DNA of 64,000 nucleotides from UBA11986 sp031402435 (GCA_031402435.1 JANNSJ010000069.1:1-64000), one strand, 5' to 3'. Positions 45,949 through 57,000 are shown, counted from the first letter of the stretch. Program-made: numbers and translations. Notes: generated by a model not told the origin, from the letters alone.

Positions 45949-46491
45949 TTATTTCAACAACATCAACCGCTTTGTCTGCACAAAATCATTTGTCACAAGC
46001 GTGTACAAGTACACGCCGCTCGAGAGAGCGCCCGCGTCGAACGATGTCTTGTAGTGTCCCGGCTCTTGGTCCTGACTGACAAGCGTGGCCACTTCCTCCC
46101 CGAGAACGTTGTATATCCTCAGTACGACATGTGTTGCCTTCGCTAGCGCGTACTCAAAGGTTGTAGATGGATTAAAGGGGTTGGGGTAGTTCTGTGACAA
46201 GCGGAATTCCATTGGCAGACCTGAAGGGAGTTGTTCGGAGATTTCGGTTGTTGGACCGAGCAAGATGCGCGTAGCAAGAAACCCACCTTCAAGGACTGTG
46301 TTGCCTGCGGTCGCCCTGCCAACAACAGCCTGACCATAGGCGGCAGCAAGAAAGAGCTGGGGAGTTGCAGCCCGGCCACCACCGGCGTGGAATGCTGACC
46401 AAGACACGACGACATTTTGCGCCTCCATCCGACCGGCTGGGGCAATCAACGCAAGAAGCACGAAACAAACGACTCTAAGTTGTTGGTTCAT
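45949..46491 (-). CDS. Short exported protein with T9SS type A sorting domain
   Basis: This 180-residue protein has a signal peptide (RVVCFVLLALIAPAGRMEAQ), a passenger of only about 75 residues (SWSAFHAGGGRAATPQLFLAAAYGQAVVG and GNTVLEGGFLATRIL) and a full sorting domain starting LSQNYPNPFNPSTTFEYAL. It ends QTKRLMLLK. GGGAGAA before ATG 46491 decides the start; a longer frame from 46608 would overlap the upstream gene. It follows the fibre-like gene by 77 bases on the same strand and may be its surface anchor or partner (inference). Confidence 0.8.
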   Translation of the reverse strand: MNQQLRVVCFVLLALIAPAGRMEAQNVVVSWSAFHAGGGRAATPQLFLAAAYGQAVVGRATAGNTVLEGGFLATRILLGPTTEISEQLPSGLPMEFRLSQNYPNPFNPSTTFEYALAKATHVVLRIYNVLGEEVATLVSQDQEPGHYKTSFDAGALSSGVYLYTLVTNDFVQTKRLMLLK

Positions 46492-46568
46492 GTTTGGTTC
46501 TCCCATAGTGCAATCACATTCGACGGGTCTATGTTGAAAACTGGGCGACGCATGACTCTTTCCTTTTG

Positions 46569-48596
46569 TTAGAGAGGCAAGACCATGAGTGAACTGGATT
46601 GCAGCCAAGCGTAGGCATTGGTTCCTGAAAATGAGTAGTGGATGACTTCGAAGGTGACTGTGTAGGTTCCGGGTGTGAGATCATACATGAAGTTGCTGAT
46701 GGTGAACCCCGAGTACATGCCATTTGCCGTTGCAACATAATTGAAATCACCCACAACGCCGCCATTGACAAGGACTCGTATGCGGTCCTCGGTATAACTA
46801 CACGCAAGGCAACTTACACTTCTGAAGCTGAAAGTGCCGTTGATAACGAGCCTTGAATTTGAGCTGGCATTGATTGTATATGAATGATTGTTGAAGACAA
46901 ACGAAGTCGTGGTACTAGTCAGAAGAGGAGTGACTTGCGATTGATTGCTGAAATAGGTTTGGAGAATGCCGCTGAGCGGCTGCCACTGAGCAGGGGCGCC
47001 TGATCCCCCCGTTGTCAATACCTGTTTCGCTGTTCCTGTGTTTCCGCTTACAGCCAAAGCTCCGTTGGGTTTTACTGCAAATCTTTCATTGAACGTACCT
47101 GCTGCATCATAACCGATAGCCACGTCGGCATTGGGATTGTCCGAGTAAATCTGCAGCCTGTTGCCGGAAACACCAAAACCCACGTCACCCGTTGCACCCG
47201 GATACAGCGTGATCTTCTTGCCGAGTGCCGGAGGAAATGCCAGCGGCGCGTTCGGTGTACTTGTCCCAATACCAACATTCCCGTTTCCTTTGATCCTCAT
47301 TCTCTCAGTGAATGAGCCGCTTGTGCCATAGCCGAAGAGTATGTCACTACCGATTACATCTGTATGAATCTGCAGTTGTCCTCCCTGAATGCCGAAGCCA
47401 TAGTGTGGTCCTGATTGTCCCCACAAGGATATCTTGTCCCCTGAGGTAGATCCAAAGCTGAGAGGGAAGCCTGGTGTGATAGTTCCAATACCAACGTTGC
47501 CGGAGGAATAATGGATGTTTGCCCCGCTTGTAGTCCATTGACTGGTCGACAAAGGAACACCGTTCTTGAGAATATCGGCTGCATTGATTGAACCATTCAC
47601 ATCAAGCCTGAATGACGGCGTTGTTGTCCCGATGCCGATATTCCCTGAGTTGTAGAAAAGATTGACGCCGTTTGTTGTCCACTGACTGCTTGAAAACGGG
47701 ACCCCATTCCGAGAGATCTCGGTCGCATTAATGGTGCCATTGACGTCCAGTTTGAATGAGGGCGTTGAAGTGCCAACACCGACGTTACCATTCTCAAGCA
47801 GGGAAAACCTCCCACCAGCGGTTCCTGGTGCATCGATCATGAACGTACCGAACCCTCCGAAACTCGCAAGAGCTCCCCCCGGATTATCCGTCTGAACCCG
47901 GAGACCATTGTTGGAGTCCTGAACAGAAAGTCTGTGCGTCGAAAATGATGTCCCGATCCCAACATTGCCTCCGGTATAGTGTGCCGTTGATCCATTGAGC
48001 TGCCATGGGCCAGTACTGCCTGCAACGCCGACGGAATCATTGCCGGCTGCCCATGAGCTGCCGTTCCATTTCATGACCTGCCCGTTGGCCGCTCCGTTTT
48101 GTCCAATGTCAGAGAACTGGATTGAGCCGTTCTGGATCTTTGCGCTGGTCACTGCGTTGTCCGCAATGCCGGAGGTTGTTACTGCATTCGCACCAACTCC
48201 ACCGGCAATCCGGGCGCTGTCTGCCTTTTCAGAGGACAATGAATACGGAGTCGCAGTCATCGCTGTGCGCGGCGCGAGTTCAGTCCCGGTCCCCACCTGC
48301 ACACTCAACCAATACTGCGCGTTGAAATGCATTGAACCGGGAAAGGGTGTAGCGTCTCCGAGAGAAGTTGAGAACAGCCCGCCTTTGAGTTGGAGGGACT
48401 TGGATTCGGTCCATATCGCTGAGCCTCCTGAGCTTGATTGATAGAGGCGGAACGTCATGGTATATGCGCCGTCCGGTCTGGGTGTGCCGGCGCTGTCTGT
48501 CAGTATCCCTTGATAGGAGAGTGTTCGCGGAATTTGCGCGAGCAAAGGGAGAGTGAAGATGGAAACCAACATGCACATTGAGAGTGTTCGTTTCAC
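46569..48596 (-). CDS. Exported fibre-like protein with GNVGIGT repeats
   Basis: This 675-residue protein has a signal peptide (LSMCMLVSIFTLPLLAQ) and an N-terminal domain (TLSYQGILTDSAGTPRPDGAYTMTFRLYQ) often found on exported proteins of this group. At least five repeats of the GNVGIGTxTPxxxLDVNG type follow, familiar from phage tail fibres and large surface proteins. The C-terminus is an unrecognised strand-rich domain with SCLAC. It has neither an S74 endosialidase chaperone nor a T9SS sorting domain, so its attachment is unexplained. The start is GTG (48594-48596). Its promoter carries the double palindrome at 48670-48712. Confidence 0.75.
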   Translation of the reverse strand: MKRTLSMCMLVSIFTLPLLAQIPRTLSYQGILTDSAGTPRPDGAYTMTFRLYQSSSGGSAIWTESKSLQLKGGLFSTSLGDATPFPGSMHFNAQYWLSVQVGTGTELAPRTAMTATPYSLSSEKADSARIAGGVGANAVTTSGIADNAVTSAKIQNGSIQFSDIGQNGAANGQVMKWNGSSWAAGNDSVGVAGSTGPWQLNGSTAHYTGGNVGIGTSFSTHRLSVQDSNNGLRVQTDNPGGALASFGGFGTFMIDAPGTAGGRFSLLENGNVGVGTSTPSFKLDVNGTINATEISRNGVPFSSSQWTTNGVNLFYNSGNIGIGTTTPSFRLDVNGSINAADILKNGVPLSTSQWTTSGANIHYSSGNVGIGTITPGFPLSFGSTSGDKISLWGQSGPHYGFGIQGGQLQIHTDVIGSDILFGYGTSGSFTERMRIKGNGNVGIGTSTPNAPLAFPPALGKKITLYPGATGDVGFGVSGNRLQIYSDNPNADVAIGYDAAGTFNERFAVKPNGALAVSGNTGTAKQVLTTGGSGAPAQWQPLSGILQTYFSNQSQVTPLLTSTTTSFVFNNHSYTINASSNSRLVINGTFSFRSVSCLACSYTEDRIRVLVNGGVVGDFNYVATANGMYSGFTISNFMYDLTPGTYTVTFEVIHYSFSGTNAYAWLQSSSLMVLPL

Positions 48597-48640
48597 GGAT
48601 AGATCTCCCGAGTTGTTGATGAGGTGTGTTCGTGTGGATA

Positions 48641-48712
48641 AATGTACTTTCTGGATGCCGGTGTAGCAATCACGCGGGCGCGTGAATCAAAAAAAATCAC
48701 GCGAACGCGGGA
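48641..48712 (-). promoter_or_regulatory. Promoter with double 7-2-7 palindrome (fibre-like gene)
   Basis: On the minus strand the -35 TTGCTA (48664-48669) and -10 TACATT (48641-48646) are 17 bases apart. TCACGCG-GG-CGCGTGA (48670-48685, plus-strand reading) abuts the -35. A second site with one arm change, TCACGCG-AA-CGCGGGA (48697-48712), sits 27 bases further out. The arrangement is the same as upstream of the two giant metzincin genes, although this gene is not their paralogue. Confidence 0.75.
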
Positions 48713-48907
48713 GACCGAGGGATGATTCTCAAGGGGAATCGGCAGGATGGCGTGATAATCCACGCTTGTTGGCGCCCAACTATTTTAGCAGAACGAGTTT
48801 CTTCGTTTCGACGAAATCGCCAGCCATGAGTCTGTAGAAGTACACGCCGCTGGCGAGATGTGAGGCCTTGAATTCAACGGACTTTTCCCCCGCCTCACTG
48901 AATCCGT
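48667..48907. repeat. 241-bp direct repeat, copy A
   Basis: This block is nearly identical to 53819-54059; I count six mismatches over 241 bases. It spans the last 42 or so codons of the upstream sorting domain, the stop, the intergenic hairpins (GTTGG/CCAAC at 48768-48780 and GCGTG/CACGC at 48750-48765) and the double palindrome. Beyond 48907 the two copies diverge quickly. Confidence 0.9.
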
Positions 48908-51900
48908 CGAGCAGAGTCGCCACCTCTCGGCCAAGGATGTCGTACACCTTAAGACTCACTCTTGCTGCTTTTGGCAACGCGAACCTGATCGTCGTTCTTG
49001 GATTGAATGGATTCGGGTAATTCTGATCCAGGTTTACTTGCGATGGAACCCCATCGGTGCGAGGCTCATTGACTCCGGTGGTAATACCACCGCCGCCGAG
49101 CGTTCCCCTGCTTGACACGTTTTGGGCGTAGATATGCCTTACTCCACTTCCGAAAGTATCGGTGCGGCCATCCATCCACGCGATGATCGCTCCGCCTGCA
49201 AGATCGCTTGTGGTGCTTACACCTTGGAATGGTTGTGGAGTATTCGCTAATGTGATCGGCACTCCATTGCGGGCCCACAAGATCGAGCCTGTGGAATCAA
49301 TGCGTTGTGCAACGATATTCAATTTGTTATCCTGAAAGACATTTTGCCGGGCCAGGATAATCATTGCGCCTTGCTGATTGTCGCTCATGATTGTTGACTC
49401 AAAACATTTTAAGGTTGTATCGCTGATGGCAACACCGTTCGTGGACCAGCGGGGAATACCGGCGGAATCAATACGCTGGGCATACGCATCACGGTAACCG
49501 CCGATCCGTCGTTCGTCAAGCCATGACAAGATCGCGCCATGCGAACCATCGGTGACAATTCCACAAAAGGTCTTAGCTCCCGCAACTGATACAACAGCAA
49601 TTCCATTCGTAGTCCATATTGTCTGTCCCGATGAATCGACCTGTTGTGCGTAAATGTCATTGCCGCCAACACGATAATTGACCCAGGTAACGATTGCCCC
49701 GCCAACACCGTTGCTAACAAGCACTGCTGATCCCTGGTGACCCGACGCATCGCAGATACGAACGCCGTTCGTCGTCCACCGCGCAACCCCGGTTGGGCTC
49801 ACCCTTTGTGCATAGATGTCCCCAATCCCTCCGTTGCGTTTGTCAGTCCAAGTCATGATAACACCACCGAACCCATCGCTGGCGATCTCGAATTCGCCTG
49901 AGTTGTAAAGTGTTGTATTGACGAGTACCCCCCCGGGGTTCCACCTTACCGCACCTGATGAGTCAACCTTCTGAGCAAAGAACGAGACTGTTCCCAAATG
50001 AGTATCAGCCCATACCAATGTGGCCCCGCCGTGGCCGTCGGTCTTCGTTTTTACAATGTTTGGTCCCACTGGCAGAGTTGGAGCCGTAGCTATGAGAACC
50101 CCATTGTTCGCCCACAGTGCCTGGCCGAATCGGTTTATTTTCTGTGCCATGATATCAAAGGATCCCGTGCGTTGCGCTACCCATGTGACAATCGCGTTTC
50201 CTTCCCCATCCGCAATGAAATCGCGCAAGCTTGGGGGAAAGGTTGGAGTCCCCGGACCTACGGCAAGGGGAATACCATTATTCATCCATTGGAGTGCGCC
50301 GAAAGCATCTACCTTCTGCGCATAAACACCTGCGGTGGACGGAACCCCCGACCCATGGTTCCATGCAATGTACGCGCCCCCTTCTCCATCGCCTGCAACG
50401 AGGGGAGTACCCTGAGTCACTGTCGCTGTTGAGATCGGTATGTTTATGTTTGGGTCAGAAGACCAATAGAAGAGAGGGCTTTCAATCCCGTAAGGAGGGA
50501 GGGAAAGGATGTACTCGTAAAGTTCAGGCGTCATTTCTTGTATGTTGCTATCCAGACGATCGGTCATTGGAAACCCGGGTGTGTTCCGGAAATTGTATTG
50601 AAGGTTTGGCCAGTCGGCATACCCGGCAAGCTCGTCTCCGGGAGTTGCAGGGTTCGAAGCAGGATTGAAGTGGTTGATGTCAACGGGTTGACTCGAAATG
50701 GTTGTCGAGTCTCCATCCCCGTCCCAGTCAACAGCGGTATTCGGTTTCAACCTGGTTAGTCTGACCGTCCCGTCGGGACGAATGTACGGGATCTTCACAT
50801 CGGGAAACAGCCCCGGAGGCGGATTGAGCCCTTGCGCTTCGTTTAGTTGCGGCTCAAAGAGACTAGGCAATTGGGCGACGGAATACCCCAGCCTCCATGT
50901 TCGTGGTATGATGTTCTGGGGAAGCTGAAACAAGTAGTTCATCACACTATAGTAGTTCGGTTTGAACTGGTCTTCATCTCCACCACCATGTCTGAGACCT
51001 AAGGTGTGTCCCAATTCATGCATGAAGGTACCAGCCTGCTGGGAAGGGCCTTGCTCTGAGGGATTAAAGGCCCCGAGGGAAACAAAGAAGTCGAAGCCCG
51101 GGTTACCGGGGAGAACCCTTGCGTTTCCGCTTGGGAATGTGGTTCCATTGAGGCCTGGCACAGGGAACCGGTCAGCGAAGATGCAGTAGCGATAGACGAG
51201 GCTTTTTGCCTCAAGTATGTTCTCCCAGTTTAGAGAGGCTCGCTCGGCCGTCGTCCCAAAATGGATAACCTTCTCGATTTGAAATTCCGGCCACGGGTCT
51301 GCTGCCCATGGCCTTGCAAAGACGACATCAGTTGGATCCAATTCCGTGTGCAGGTTGATTCCACGGTTTCCATCGGGGTTGTTGACAAGATCGTTGCTCA
51401 CGTTTGCAAATGCGCTCTCCACATTCCTGAGGGTCGAAGCGGCCGGTTGATAGGGCGCCATAAAATCCACTTCCACAAAAATATCCTTGTGCCGGGGGTT
51501 CGCTTGCTTTGCTGCCAGGTTGAGATCAATAATTCCGTCGGCATTGACATCAAGGCCTTCAGTTTCCCAGCAATCGAGAATCCCATCGCCGTCAGTGTCC
51601 TTCATGCAGAGCGCCCGCGAGAACTCTGAAGTATTTCCGTTTGGATCTGTTGCCGTTGCCGTAATGAAATGGGAGTCGGGTACGGCCACCGACAATGTGG
51701 TTGCGATATCGGCCTTACCAAAGGCGTTGCAGGTTACCGTTGTGGTTCCGATCCATGTTTCTCCCTCTCCAAAGAGGGTGGCGTCACGTTTCTTGTTTCT
51801 GTAGAAATCGAGTGCGTAGGTAGTGTTGGGTTTGCTGTTCATCCTTCCCCGAATACGTATGGAAGTCGGCGTGATGGAGGCAGAATCGAGAATCGGAAAA

Positions 51901-53759
51901 TTCTGCAGACCGTTGGCGCCTTCGTCTGAATCCAGTGGGTCGTTTGGAGTGAATCCTCGTGGCGCAAGATCAATCCCCATGCTGTCGTTCGAGAAGATGG
52001 AATTGTATCGAATCAGGTTGTTGGTGCCGGAAGAGTCATACACACCGATCTTCTTGTTGTACGCAATGATGTTGCCCTCCGATGGGTCGCTGCCGCCGAT
52101 AGTGTCATTGGATGCAATGAGAAACACTCCATGTCCCCAATTGCCCCGATCAGTCGATCCATTGATATCGGTGCCAATGCGATTTCCCCTGATAACGTTT
52201 CCAGTTGCAGTATCTCCTTGAATTACAATGCCATTCCCTCCGTTCCCTGCAATGGAATTCTCCGCCTGCGGGTGTGCGCCGCCAATAACATTACCTGGCG
52301 CATCAATGATGTTGATGCCGCTGGCGAGATTCGGCAGCAATCCCGAGCCAGTTGGGATAAAAGGGGCTCCAATGAGGTTGCCCTCAATTCGGTTTCCCGT
52401 GGAGGCACCTCCAATAATTCTAATGCCATTCCTCCGGTTTCCTGAAATCCAGTTCGCGGCTCCACCCAGCGTTCCTCCGATGGTATTGTTGGGAGATTGC
52501 AGGATAACGACGCCATCCCAATTTCCAAATGAATAAGTCGCACTTGGTGGGGCGCCAATGATATTTCCCTGAACCACATTGTTGGTCGTCGTCGGACCTT
52601 CAATGATCAATCCCGGCAGGTCATCGACTGATCCTGAAATGATATTGCGTCCCGCGGTTGTCGTATGGCCGATCAGGTTGTTGGATGCTCCGTTAAGGAT
52701 GTAGATACCATGAGAATTCTCCATCACAGTAAGTGCGAGGTCACCAGTTCCAATTCGATTACCTTGAATGATGTTATTCGACGTCCCTGTGCCATTAAGG
52801 GCAATGTTAGGATAGTCGTTTCCCGAAATCAGATTTCCGGTACCTAATCCCAGCCCTCCTATGGTGTTGTTGGAAGGCCCGTCGTAAAGGAACACACCGT
52901 TCGTCGTGCCGGAGAGGTCAACCATGCCTGTTCTATCTGTTCCGATGAAGTTTCCGATCACCCTATTGCCGGTGGAACCTGATCCCTCGATCATAACATG
53001 TGGGAAGTGATTCCCTGCGATAACATTGCGACCTGAGATGAGCGAATCTCCAATTCTGTTGTTCGCAGAATTCAGAATATGTACTCCATAGGCCAGGTTG
53101 GGCACGCTGTCGCTCCCTGCCGCATTCGTGCCGATGAAGTTTGTCTCGATGATATTATTCCCGCCGGAAACAAGACGAATAGCCGGAGCTTGGAACCGGT
53201 TAAGGACCAGGCCGCGAATGGTGGAATTGCCTGCTACCAATACCAGACCCGGGTAATAGTTGCCAAGGCGTGTTCCATCAAGTTCGATGATGGGTGTGCC
53301 AGCGTACCCTGGCTGTGTTGTTCCGTCAATTACCACCGGTGACATGAACAGCGGCAACCCTAATGGGATATTCGGTGCCAGGGTCACTGTTCCACTTCCA
53401 ATACTGAAGTGGATATGGTCCAGACCGGGATTTGCGTTGGCATCCATGATCGCTTTAAGAAACGAGCCCACGCCAGTATCCGCAGTAGTTGTCACCATGA
53501 ACGTCGTATGTGTGCCGTCCGTGGTGGTATCGACCTCAACATAATGTCCCGACTCGGGTGGCAATTGAAGGGGCTTTGATTCGAGACGGGATGAGAGAGC
53601 GGCTTCTTCCGACAAACCACCGATCTTCACTGCGAAGGATGGGGGAGAGTACCAGACCTTGACTCGCGGTGTCTTTGAAGGATGGGGAGCCTGTGCCTTG
53701 GTCTGAAGAACTGCAATCAATAGAAGAAAGACAGCAATAAATACTCGAACTTGGCGCAT
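48780..53759 (-). CDS. Giant exported protein: beta-helix, metzincin, propeller, sorting domain (paralogue 2)
   Basis: A protein of about 1,659 residues. In order: a signal peptide (VRVFIAVFLLLIAVLQTKAQ); a domain with TADTGVGSFLKAIMDANANPG; a long right-handed beta-helix of NosD-like turns (NNIIETNFIGTN, NRVIGNFIGTD; about 150-620); a calcium-binding segment DTDGDGILDCWE with DVNADGIIDL; a metzincin zinc site HELGHTLGLRH at 914-924 with Met-turn SVMNY (Met940); a propeller of GGAIVTWVNYR-like repeats; and a sorting domain with NYPNPFNPRTTIRF ending FVETKKLVLLK. Zinc ligands (His914, His918, His924) and Glu915 are intact, so it is probably an active surface or secreted metalloprotease. ATG 53759 is chosen because it begins the signal peptide; a longer frame from 53915 would cover the promoter. 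Confidence 0.85.
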   Translation of the reverse strand: MRQVRVFIAVFLLLIAVLQTKAQAPHPSKTPRVKVWYSPPSFAVKIGGLSEEAALSSRLESKPLQLPPESGHYVEVDTTTDGTHTTFMVTTTADTGVGSFLKAIMDANANPGLDHIHFSIGSGTVTLAPNIPLGLPLFMSPVVIDGTTQPGYAGTPIIELDGTRLGNYYPGLVLVAGNSTIRGLVLNRFQAPAIRLVSGGNNIIETNFIGTNAAGSDSVPNLAYGVHILNSANNRIGDSLISGRNVIAGNHFPHVMIEGSGSTGNRVIGNFIGTDRTGMVDLSGTTNGVFLYDGPSNNTIGGLGLGTGNLISGNDYPNIALNGTGTSNNIIQGNRIGTGDLALTVMENSHGIYILNGASNNLIGHTTTAGRNIISGSVDDLPGLIIEGPTTTNNVVQGNIIGAPPSATYSFGNWDGVVILQSPNNTIGGTLGGAANWISGNRRNGIRIIGGASTGNRIEGNLIGAPFIPTGSGLLPNLASGINIIDAPGNVIGGAHPQAENSIAGNGGNGIVIQGDTATGNVIRGNRIGTDINGSTDRGNWGHGVFLIASNDTIGGSDPSEGNIIAYNKKIGVYDSSGTNNLIRYNSIFSNDSMGIDLAPRGFTPNDPLDSDEGANGLQNFPILDSASITPTSIRIRGRMNSKPNTTYALDFYRNKKRDATLFGEGETWIGTTTVTCNAFGKADIATTLSVAVPDSHFITATATDPNGNTSEFSRALCMKDTDGDGILDCWETEGLDVNADGIIDLNLAAKQANPRHKDIFVEVDFMAPYQPAASTLRNVESAFANVSNDLVNNPDGNRGINLHTELDPTDVVFARPWAADPWPEFQIEKVIHFGTTAERASLNWENILEAKSLVYRYCIFADRFPVPGLNGTTFPSGNARVLPGNPGFDFFVSLGAFNPSEQGPSQQAGTFMHELGHTLGLRHGGGDEDQFKPNYYSVMNYLFQLPQNIIPRTWRLGYSVAQLPSLFEPQLNEAQGLNPPPGLFPDVKIPYIRPDGTVRLTRLKPNTAVDWDGDGDSTTISSQPVDINHFNPASNPATPGDELAGYADWPNLQYNFRNTPGFPMTDRLDSNIQEMTPELYEYILSLPPYGIESPLFYWSSDPNINIPISTATVTQGTPLVAGDGEGGAYIAWNHGSGVPSTAGVYAQKVDAFGALQWMNNGIPLAVGPGTPTFPPSLRDFIADGEGNAIVTWVAQRTGSFDIMAQKINRFGQALWANNGVLIATAPTLPVGPNIVKTKTDGHGGATLVWADTHLGTVSFFAQKVDSSGAVRWNPGGVLVNTTLYNSGEFEIASDGFGGVIMTWTDKRNGGIGDIYAQRVSPTGVARWTTNGVRICDASGHQGSAVLVSNGVGGAIVTWVNYRVGGNDIYAQQVDSSGQTIWTTNGIAVVSVAGAKTFCGIVTDGSHGAILSWLDERRIGGYRDAYAQRIDSAGIPRWSTNGVAISDTTLKCFESTIMSDNQQGAMIILARQNVFQDNKLNIVAQRIDSTGSILWARNGVPITLANTPQPFQGVSTTSDLAGGAIIAWMDGRTDTFGSGVRHIYAQNVSSRGTLGGGGITTGVNEPRTDGVPSQVNLDQNYPNPFNPRTTIRFALPKAARVSLKVYDILGREVATLLDGFSEAGEKSVEFKASHLASGVYFYRLMAGDFVETKKLVLLK

Positions 53760-53793
53760 GGGAATCTCTTGGGTATGTGAGTGTGTCAGATTC

Positions 53794-53864
53794 AATATAC
53801 CAGTCGTTGCCACCCATTCAATCACGCGGGCGCGTGAATCGACAAAAATCACGCGACCGCGGGA
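53794..53864 (-). promoter_or_regulatory. Promoter with double 7-2-7 palindrome (metzincin paralogue 2)
   Basis: On the minus strand the -35 TTGAAT (53816-53821) and -10 TATATT (53794-53799) are 16 bases apart. TCACGCG-GG-CGCGTGA at 53822-53837 abuts the -35, and TCACGCG-AC-CGCGGGA at 53849-53864 lies 27 bases outward. The start codon is about 35 bases past the -10. Confidence 0.78.
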
Positions 53865-54059
53865 GACCGAGGGATGATTCTCAAGGGGAATCGGCAGGAT
53901 GGCGTGATAATCCACGCTTGTTGGCGCCCAACTATTTTAGCAGAACGAGTTTCCTCGTCTCGACGAAATCGCCAGCCATGAGTCTGTAGAAGTACACGCC
54001 GCTGGCGAGATGTGAGGCCTTGAATTCAACGGACTTTTCCCCCGCCTCGCTGAATCCGT
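53819..54059. repeat. 241-bp direct repeat, copy B
   Basis: This is the partner of 48667-48907, in the same orientation. It covers the 3' end of the first metzincin gene, its stop, the intergenic hairpins and the palindromes upstream of the second. Homologous exchange between the copies would delete or duplicate exactly one gene unit of about 5.15 kb. Confidence 0.9.
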
Positions 54060-57000
54060 TGACCAGCGTTGCAACCTCTTGCCCGAGGATGTTGTAGATC
54101 TTGAGACTGACAAGTGACCGTTCAGACAATGTGTAACGAATCGTTGTACTCGGGTTGAATGGATTGGGATAATTCTGCTGCAAGGTTGCTTCCAATGGAA
54201 GCTCTCTTGATGGTGATTGATCGATTCCGGTGGTTCCTCCTCCACCGAGCTCGCCATTATCCGTAATGTTCTGGGCGTAGATATGAGAAAAATTCCCCCC
54301 CTGAGGTTGAGGACGTTTATCTTCCCAGGCGAAAATTGCACCACCTTGGAGATCGCTCGTTACTGCAGGGAAGCTTTTCGGCGCGTTCACCAACGAAACC
54401 GGAGCACCATTCATCGCCCACCGCACAACACCCGCAGAATCCACGCGTTGCGTACAGATATCTGCAGTATTCGATTGGAATCGGAGCCGCTCCCAGACCA
54501 CAATAGCACCCTTATGTGTATCAGTAGTGATCTGAGGCCGAAAGCAATTGTTTGTGTCGCTGACACAAAGTGCAACACCGTTCGGAGTCCACAACGCAGA
54601 TCCGTTTGAATTCACCCGCTGTCCATAAATGTCAAAAAAACCAGTTCTTCTTTGGTCTTGCCAGGAGAATACCGCTCCACCAGCGCTGTCGCTGACTACA
54701 CCAAGGTATTGCTTGAGCCCGGTTACGGAAGTGAGTTGAACGCCGTTCGTTGTCCACAAAGTTTGGCCGGATGAATCCACGGTTTGAGCATAGATATTTG
54801 CCGCGCCTTCGTAGTTTACCCAGACTACTATGGCGCCACCAACACCATTGCCCGTTAACACGGGAGCGCTTTGCCGGCCCGCAACATTACAAATCACTTT
54901 GCCCGTGGATGGCCAGAGAAGAACCCCGCCCCCACTGATTCGTTGAGCGTAGATATCATAATTGGAAATGCCATTACGTGTATCGGTCCACACAATGATA
55001 GCACCACCATGACCATCGGGAACGAGTTGAAATTCGTAGTAGTTATACGGAGTGGTCGTAATCAAGACGCCGCCCTGATCCCACCGGACAGTACCAGAAG
55101 CATCAACCCGTTGGGCAAAGAGAGAGTACGAACCAAACCGTTTGTCTCCCCATACAAAAATGGTTCCGCCTTCACCATCGCCTGTCATTTCCACCTGTCC
55201 GATTCCCACTACCGCCGGAGACCGTAGTATCGTCGTGATGGATACTCCCTGACTTGTCCATTGTGCCTGGCCAAAATTGTTGAGCTTCTGTATCAACAAC
55301 TCATCCCGCAATTGACTCGGGCTTACTGTCTGGACCGAGATAAAAGCAACAATCGAGCCCCCGTTACCATCCGGCATGATATTCCGGGGAGCTTGCGGAT
55401 CAGAGGAAGGAGCAATCTTGATTCCGTTATTCATCCATTGTACCGCGCCGGAAGCATCGATGCGTTGCACCATGCACGCGGGAGTTGTTCCAAACGGCGG
55501 GGTCACCACCCTGTTGTCCGTCCAAGTAATATATGAACCTCCACCACCATCACTCACAGCGCGGGGTCCGGTCTGTTCACGTAGTGCCGTACATACCGGA
55601 ATATTCGCATACGGATCAGATGACCAATGCACCAACGGACTCTCGATGCCGTATGGTGGAAGAGACTGCAGGTACGAGTACAGTTGCCAGGACATTTCAT
55701 GAAGGGATGTGTCGCCAAGTTCAGGCCGCGGAAAAGTCGGTGAATTGCGGAAGTTGTATTTCAGGTTCAGCCAGTCGGAATATCCTGAGAGCGTTTCACC
55801 CGGCGTTGCTGGGAATGCAGACGGATAGAAATAATTGATGTCAACAGGAACACTCGCATAGGCGTTTGAATCGCTATTTCCATCCCAGTCGGTTGAAGTG
55901 CCAGGTTTCAGCCTCGTGAATGCAACCGATCCATTCGGACGAATGTAGGGAACCTTGACGATGGGAAAGACTCCGGGAGGTGGATTGAGTCCAATAGAGT
56001 CGTGCAACTGGGGCTCAAAAAGGTCCGGCAATTGTGCAACCGAATATGTGAGTTTCCAGGAATTTGGCGCCTGATGGTTCTGAGGAAACTGCCACATGTA
56101 GTTCATCACGCTATAGTAGTTCGGCTTGAAGACTGAGTGGTCACCTCCCCCGTGACCAAGCCCAAGTGTATGCCCAAGCTCATGCATGAATGTTCCCGCC
56201 TGCTGCTGGACTGTTCCACCGGTAGTGGGGAAATTCCCAAGAGTGACAAAGAAATCATTCGTCGTGGTACCGATCGGGCTGCCTTGCGGGATGCGTGCAA
56301 AGCCGCTATTGTCACCAAGTCCGAATGAATCCGCGAAGATGCAATACCGGTACACGAGTTTCTTCGCCTCCAGAATATTTGCTGCATTGGAATCCGCTCT
56401 CTCGGACAATAAACCAAAGTGACTTGTCTTTGCCGCAAGAAACTCCGGCCACGGGTCAGCCGCCCACGCTGCTGTTGGTATGATATCGTTCGACTCGAGT
56501 TCAATGTGAAGATTGATACCATTGTTCCCGTCAGGGTTGTTGACAAGCGAATTACTCACTCCAGCGAATGCCGTATACACAAGAGAGAGTGCGGAACTTG
56601 CAGGGGCAAACGGCGCCATGAAGTCAACCTCGACGAAAATGTCCTTGTGGAATGGATTTGCCCCGAGCCCCCACAAATCGTAGTCAATGACACCGTCGGC
56701 ATTGACGTCAATGCCATCGCCCTGCGTCTCCCAACAATCGAGGATGCCGTCACCGTCGGAGTCCTTCATGCAGACCGCACGAGAGAACTCGGATGTATTT
56801 CCATCCGGGTCTGTTGCCGTTGCCGTGATAAACTCACTGGAAAGCGTATTGAATGGGAGAATCTCATCAATGGTTGCGACCCCTTGAGCATTGGTTGTAA
56901 CGGAGGCATCCCCAATCCACTGACGCCCTTCTCCAAAGAACGAACGATCTCGAAGAGAATCTTTGTAAAACTCGAGGGTAAAGGTTGTATTAGGAGTACT

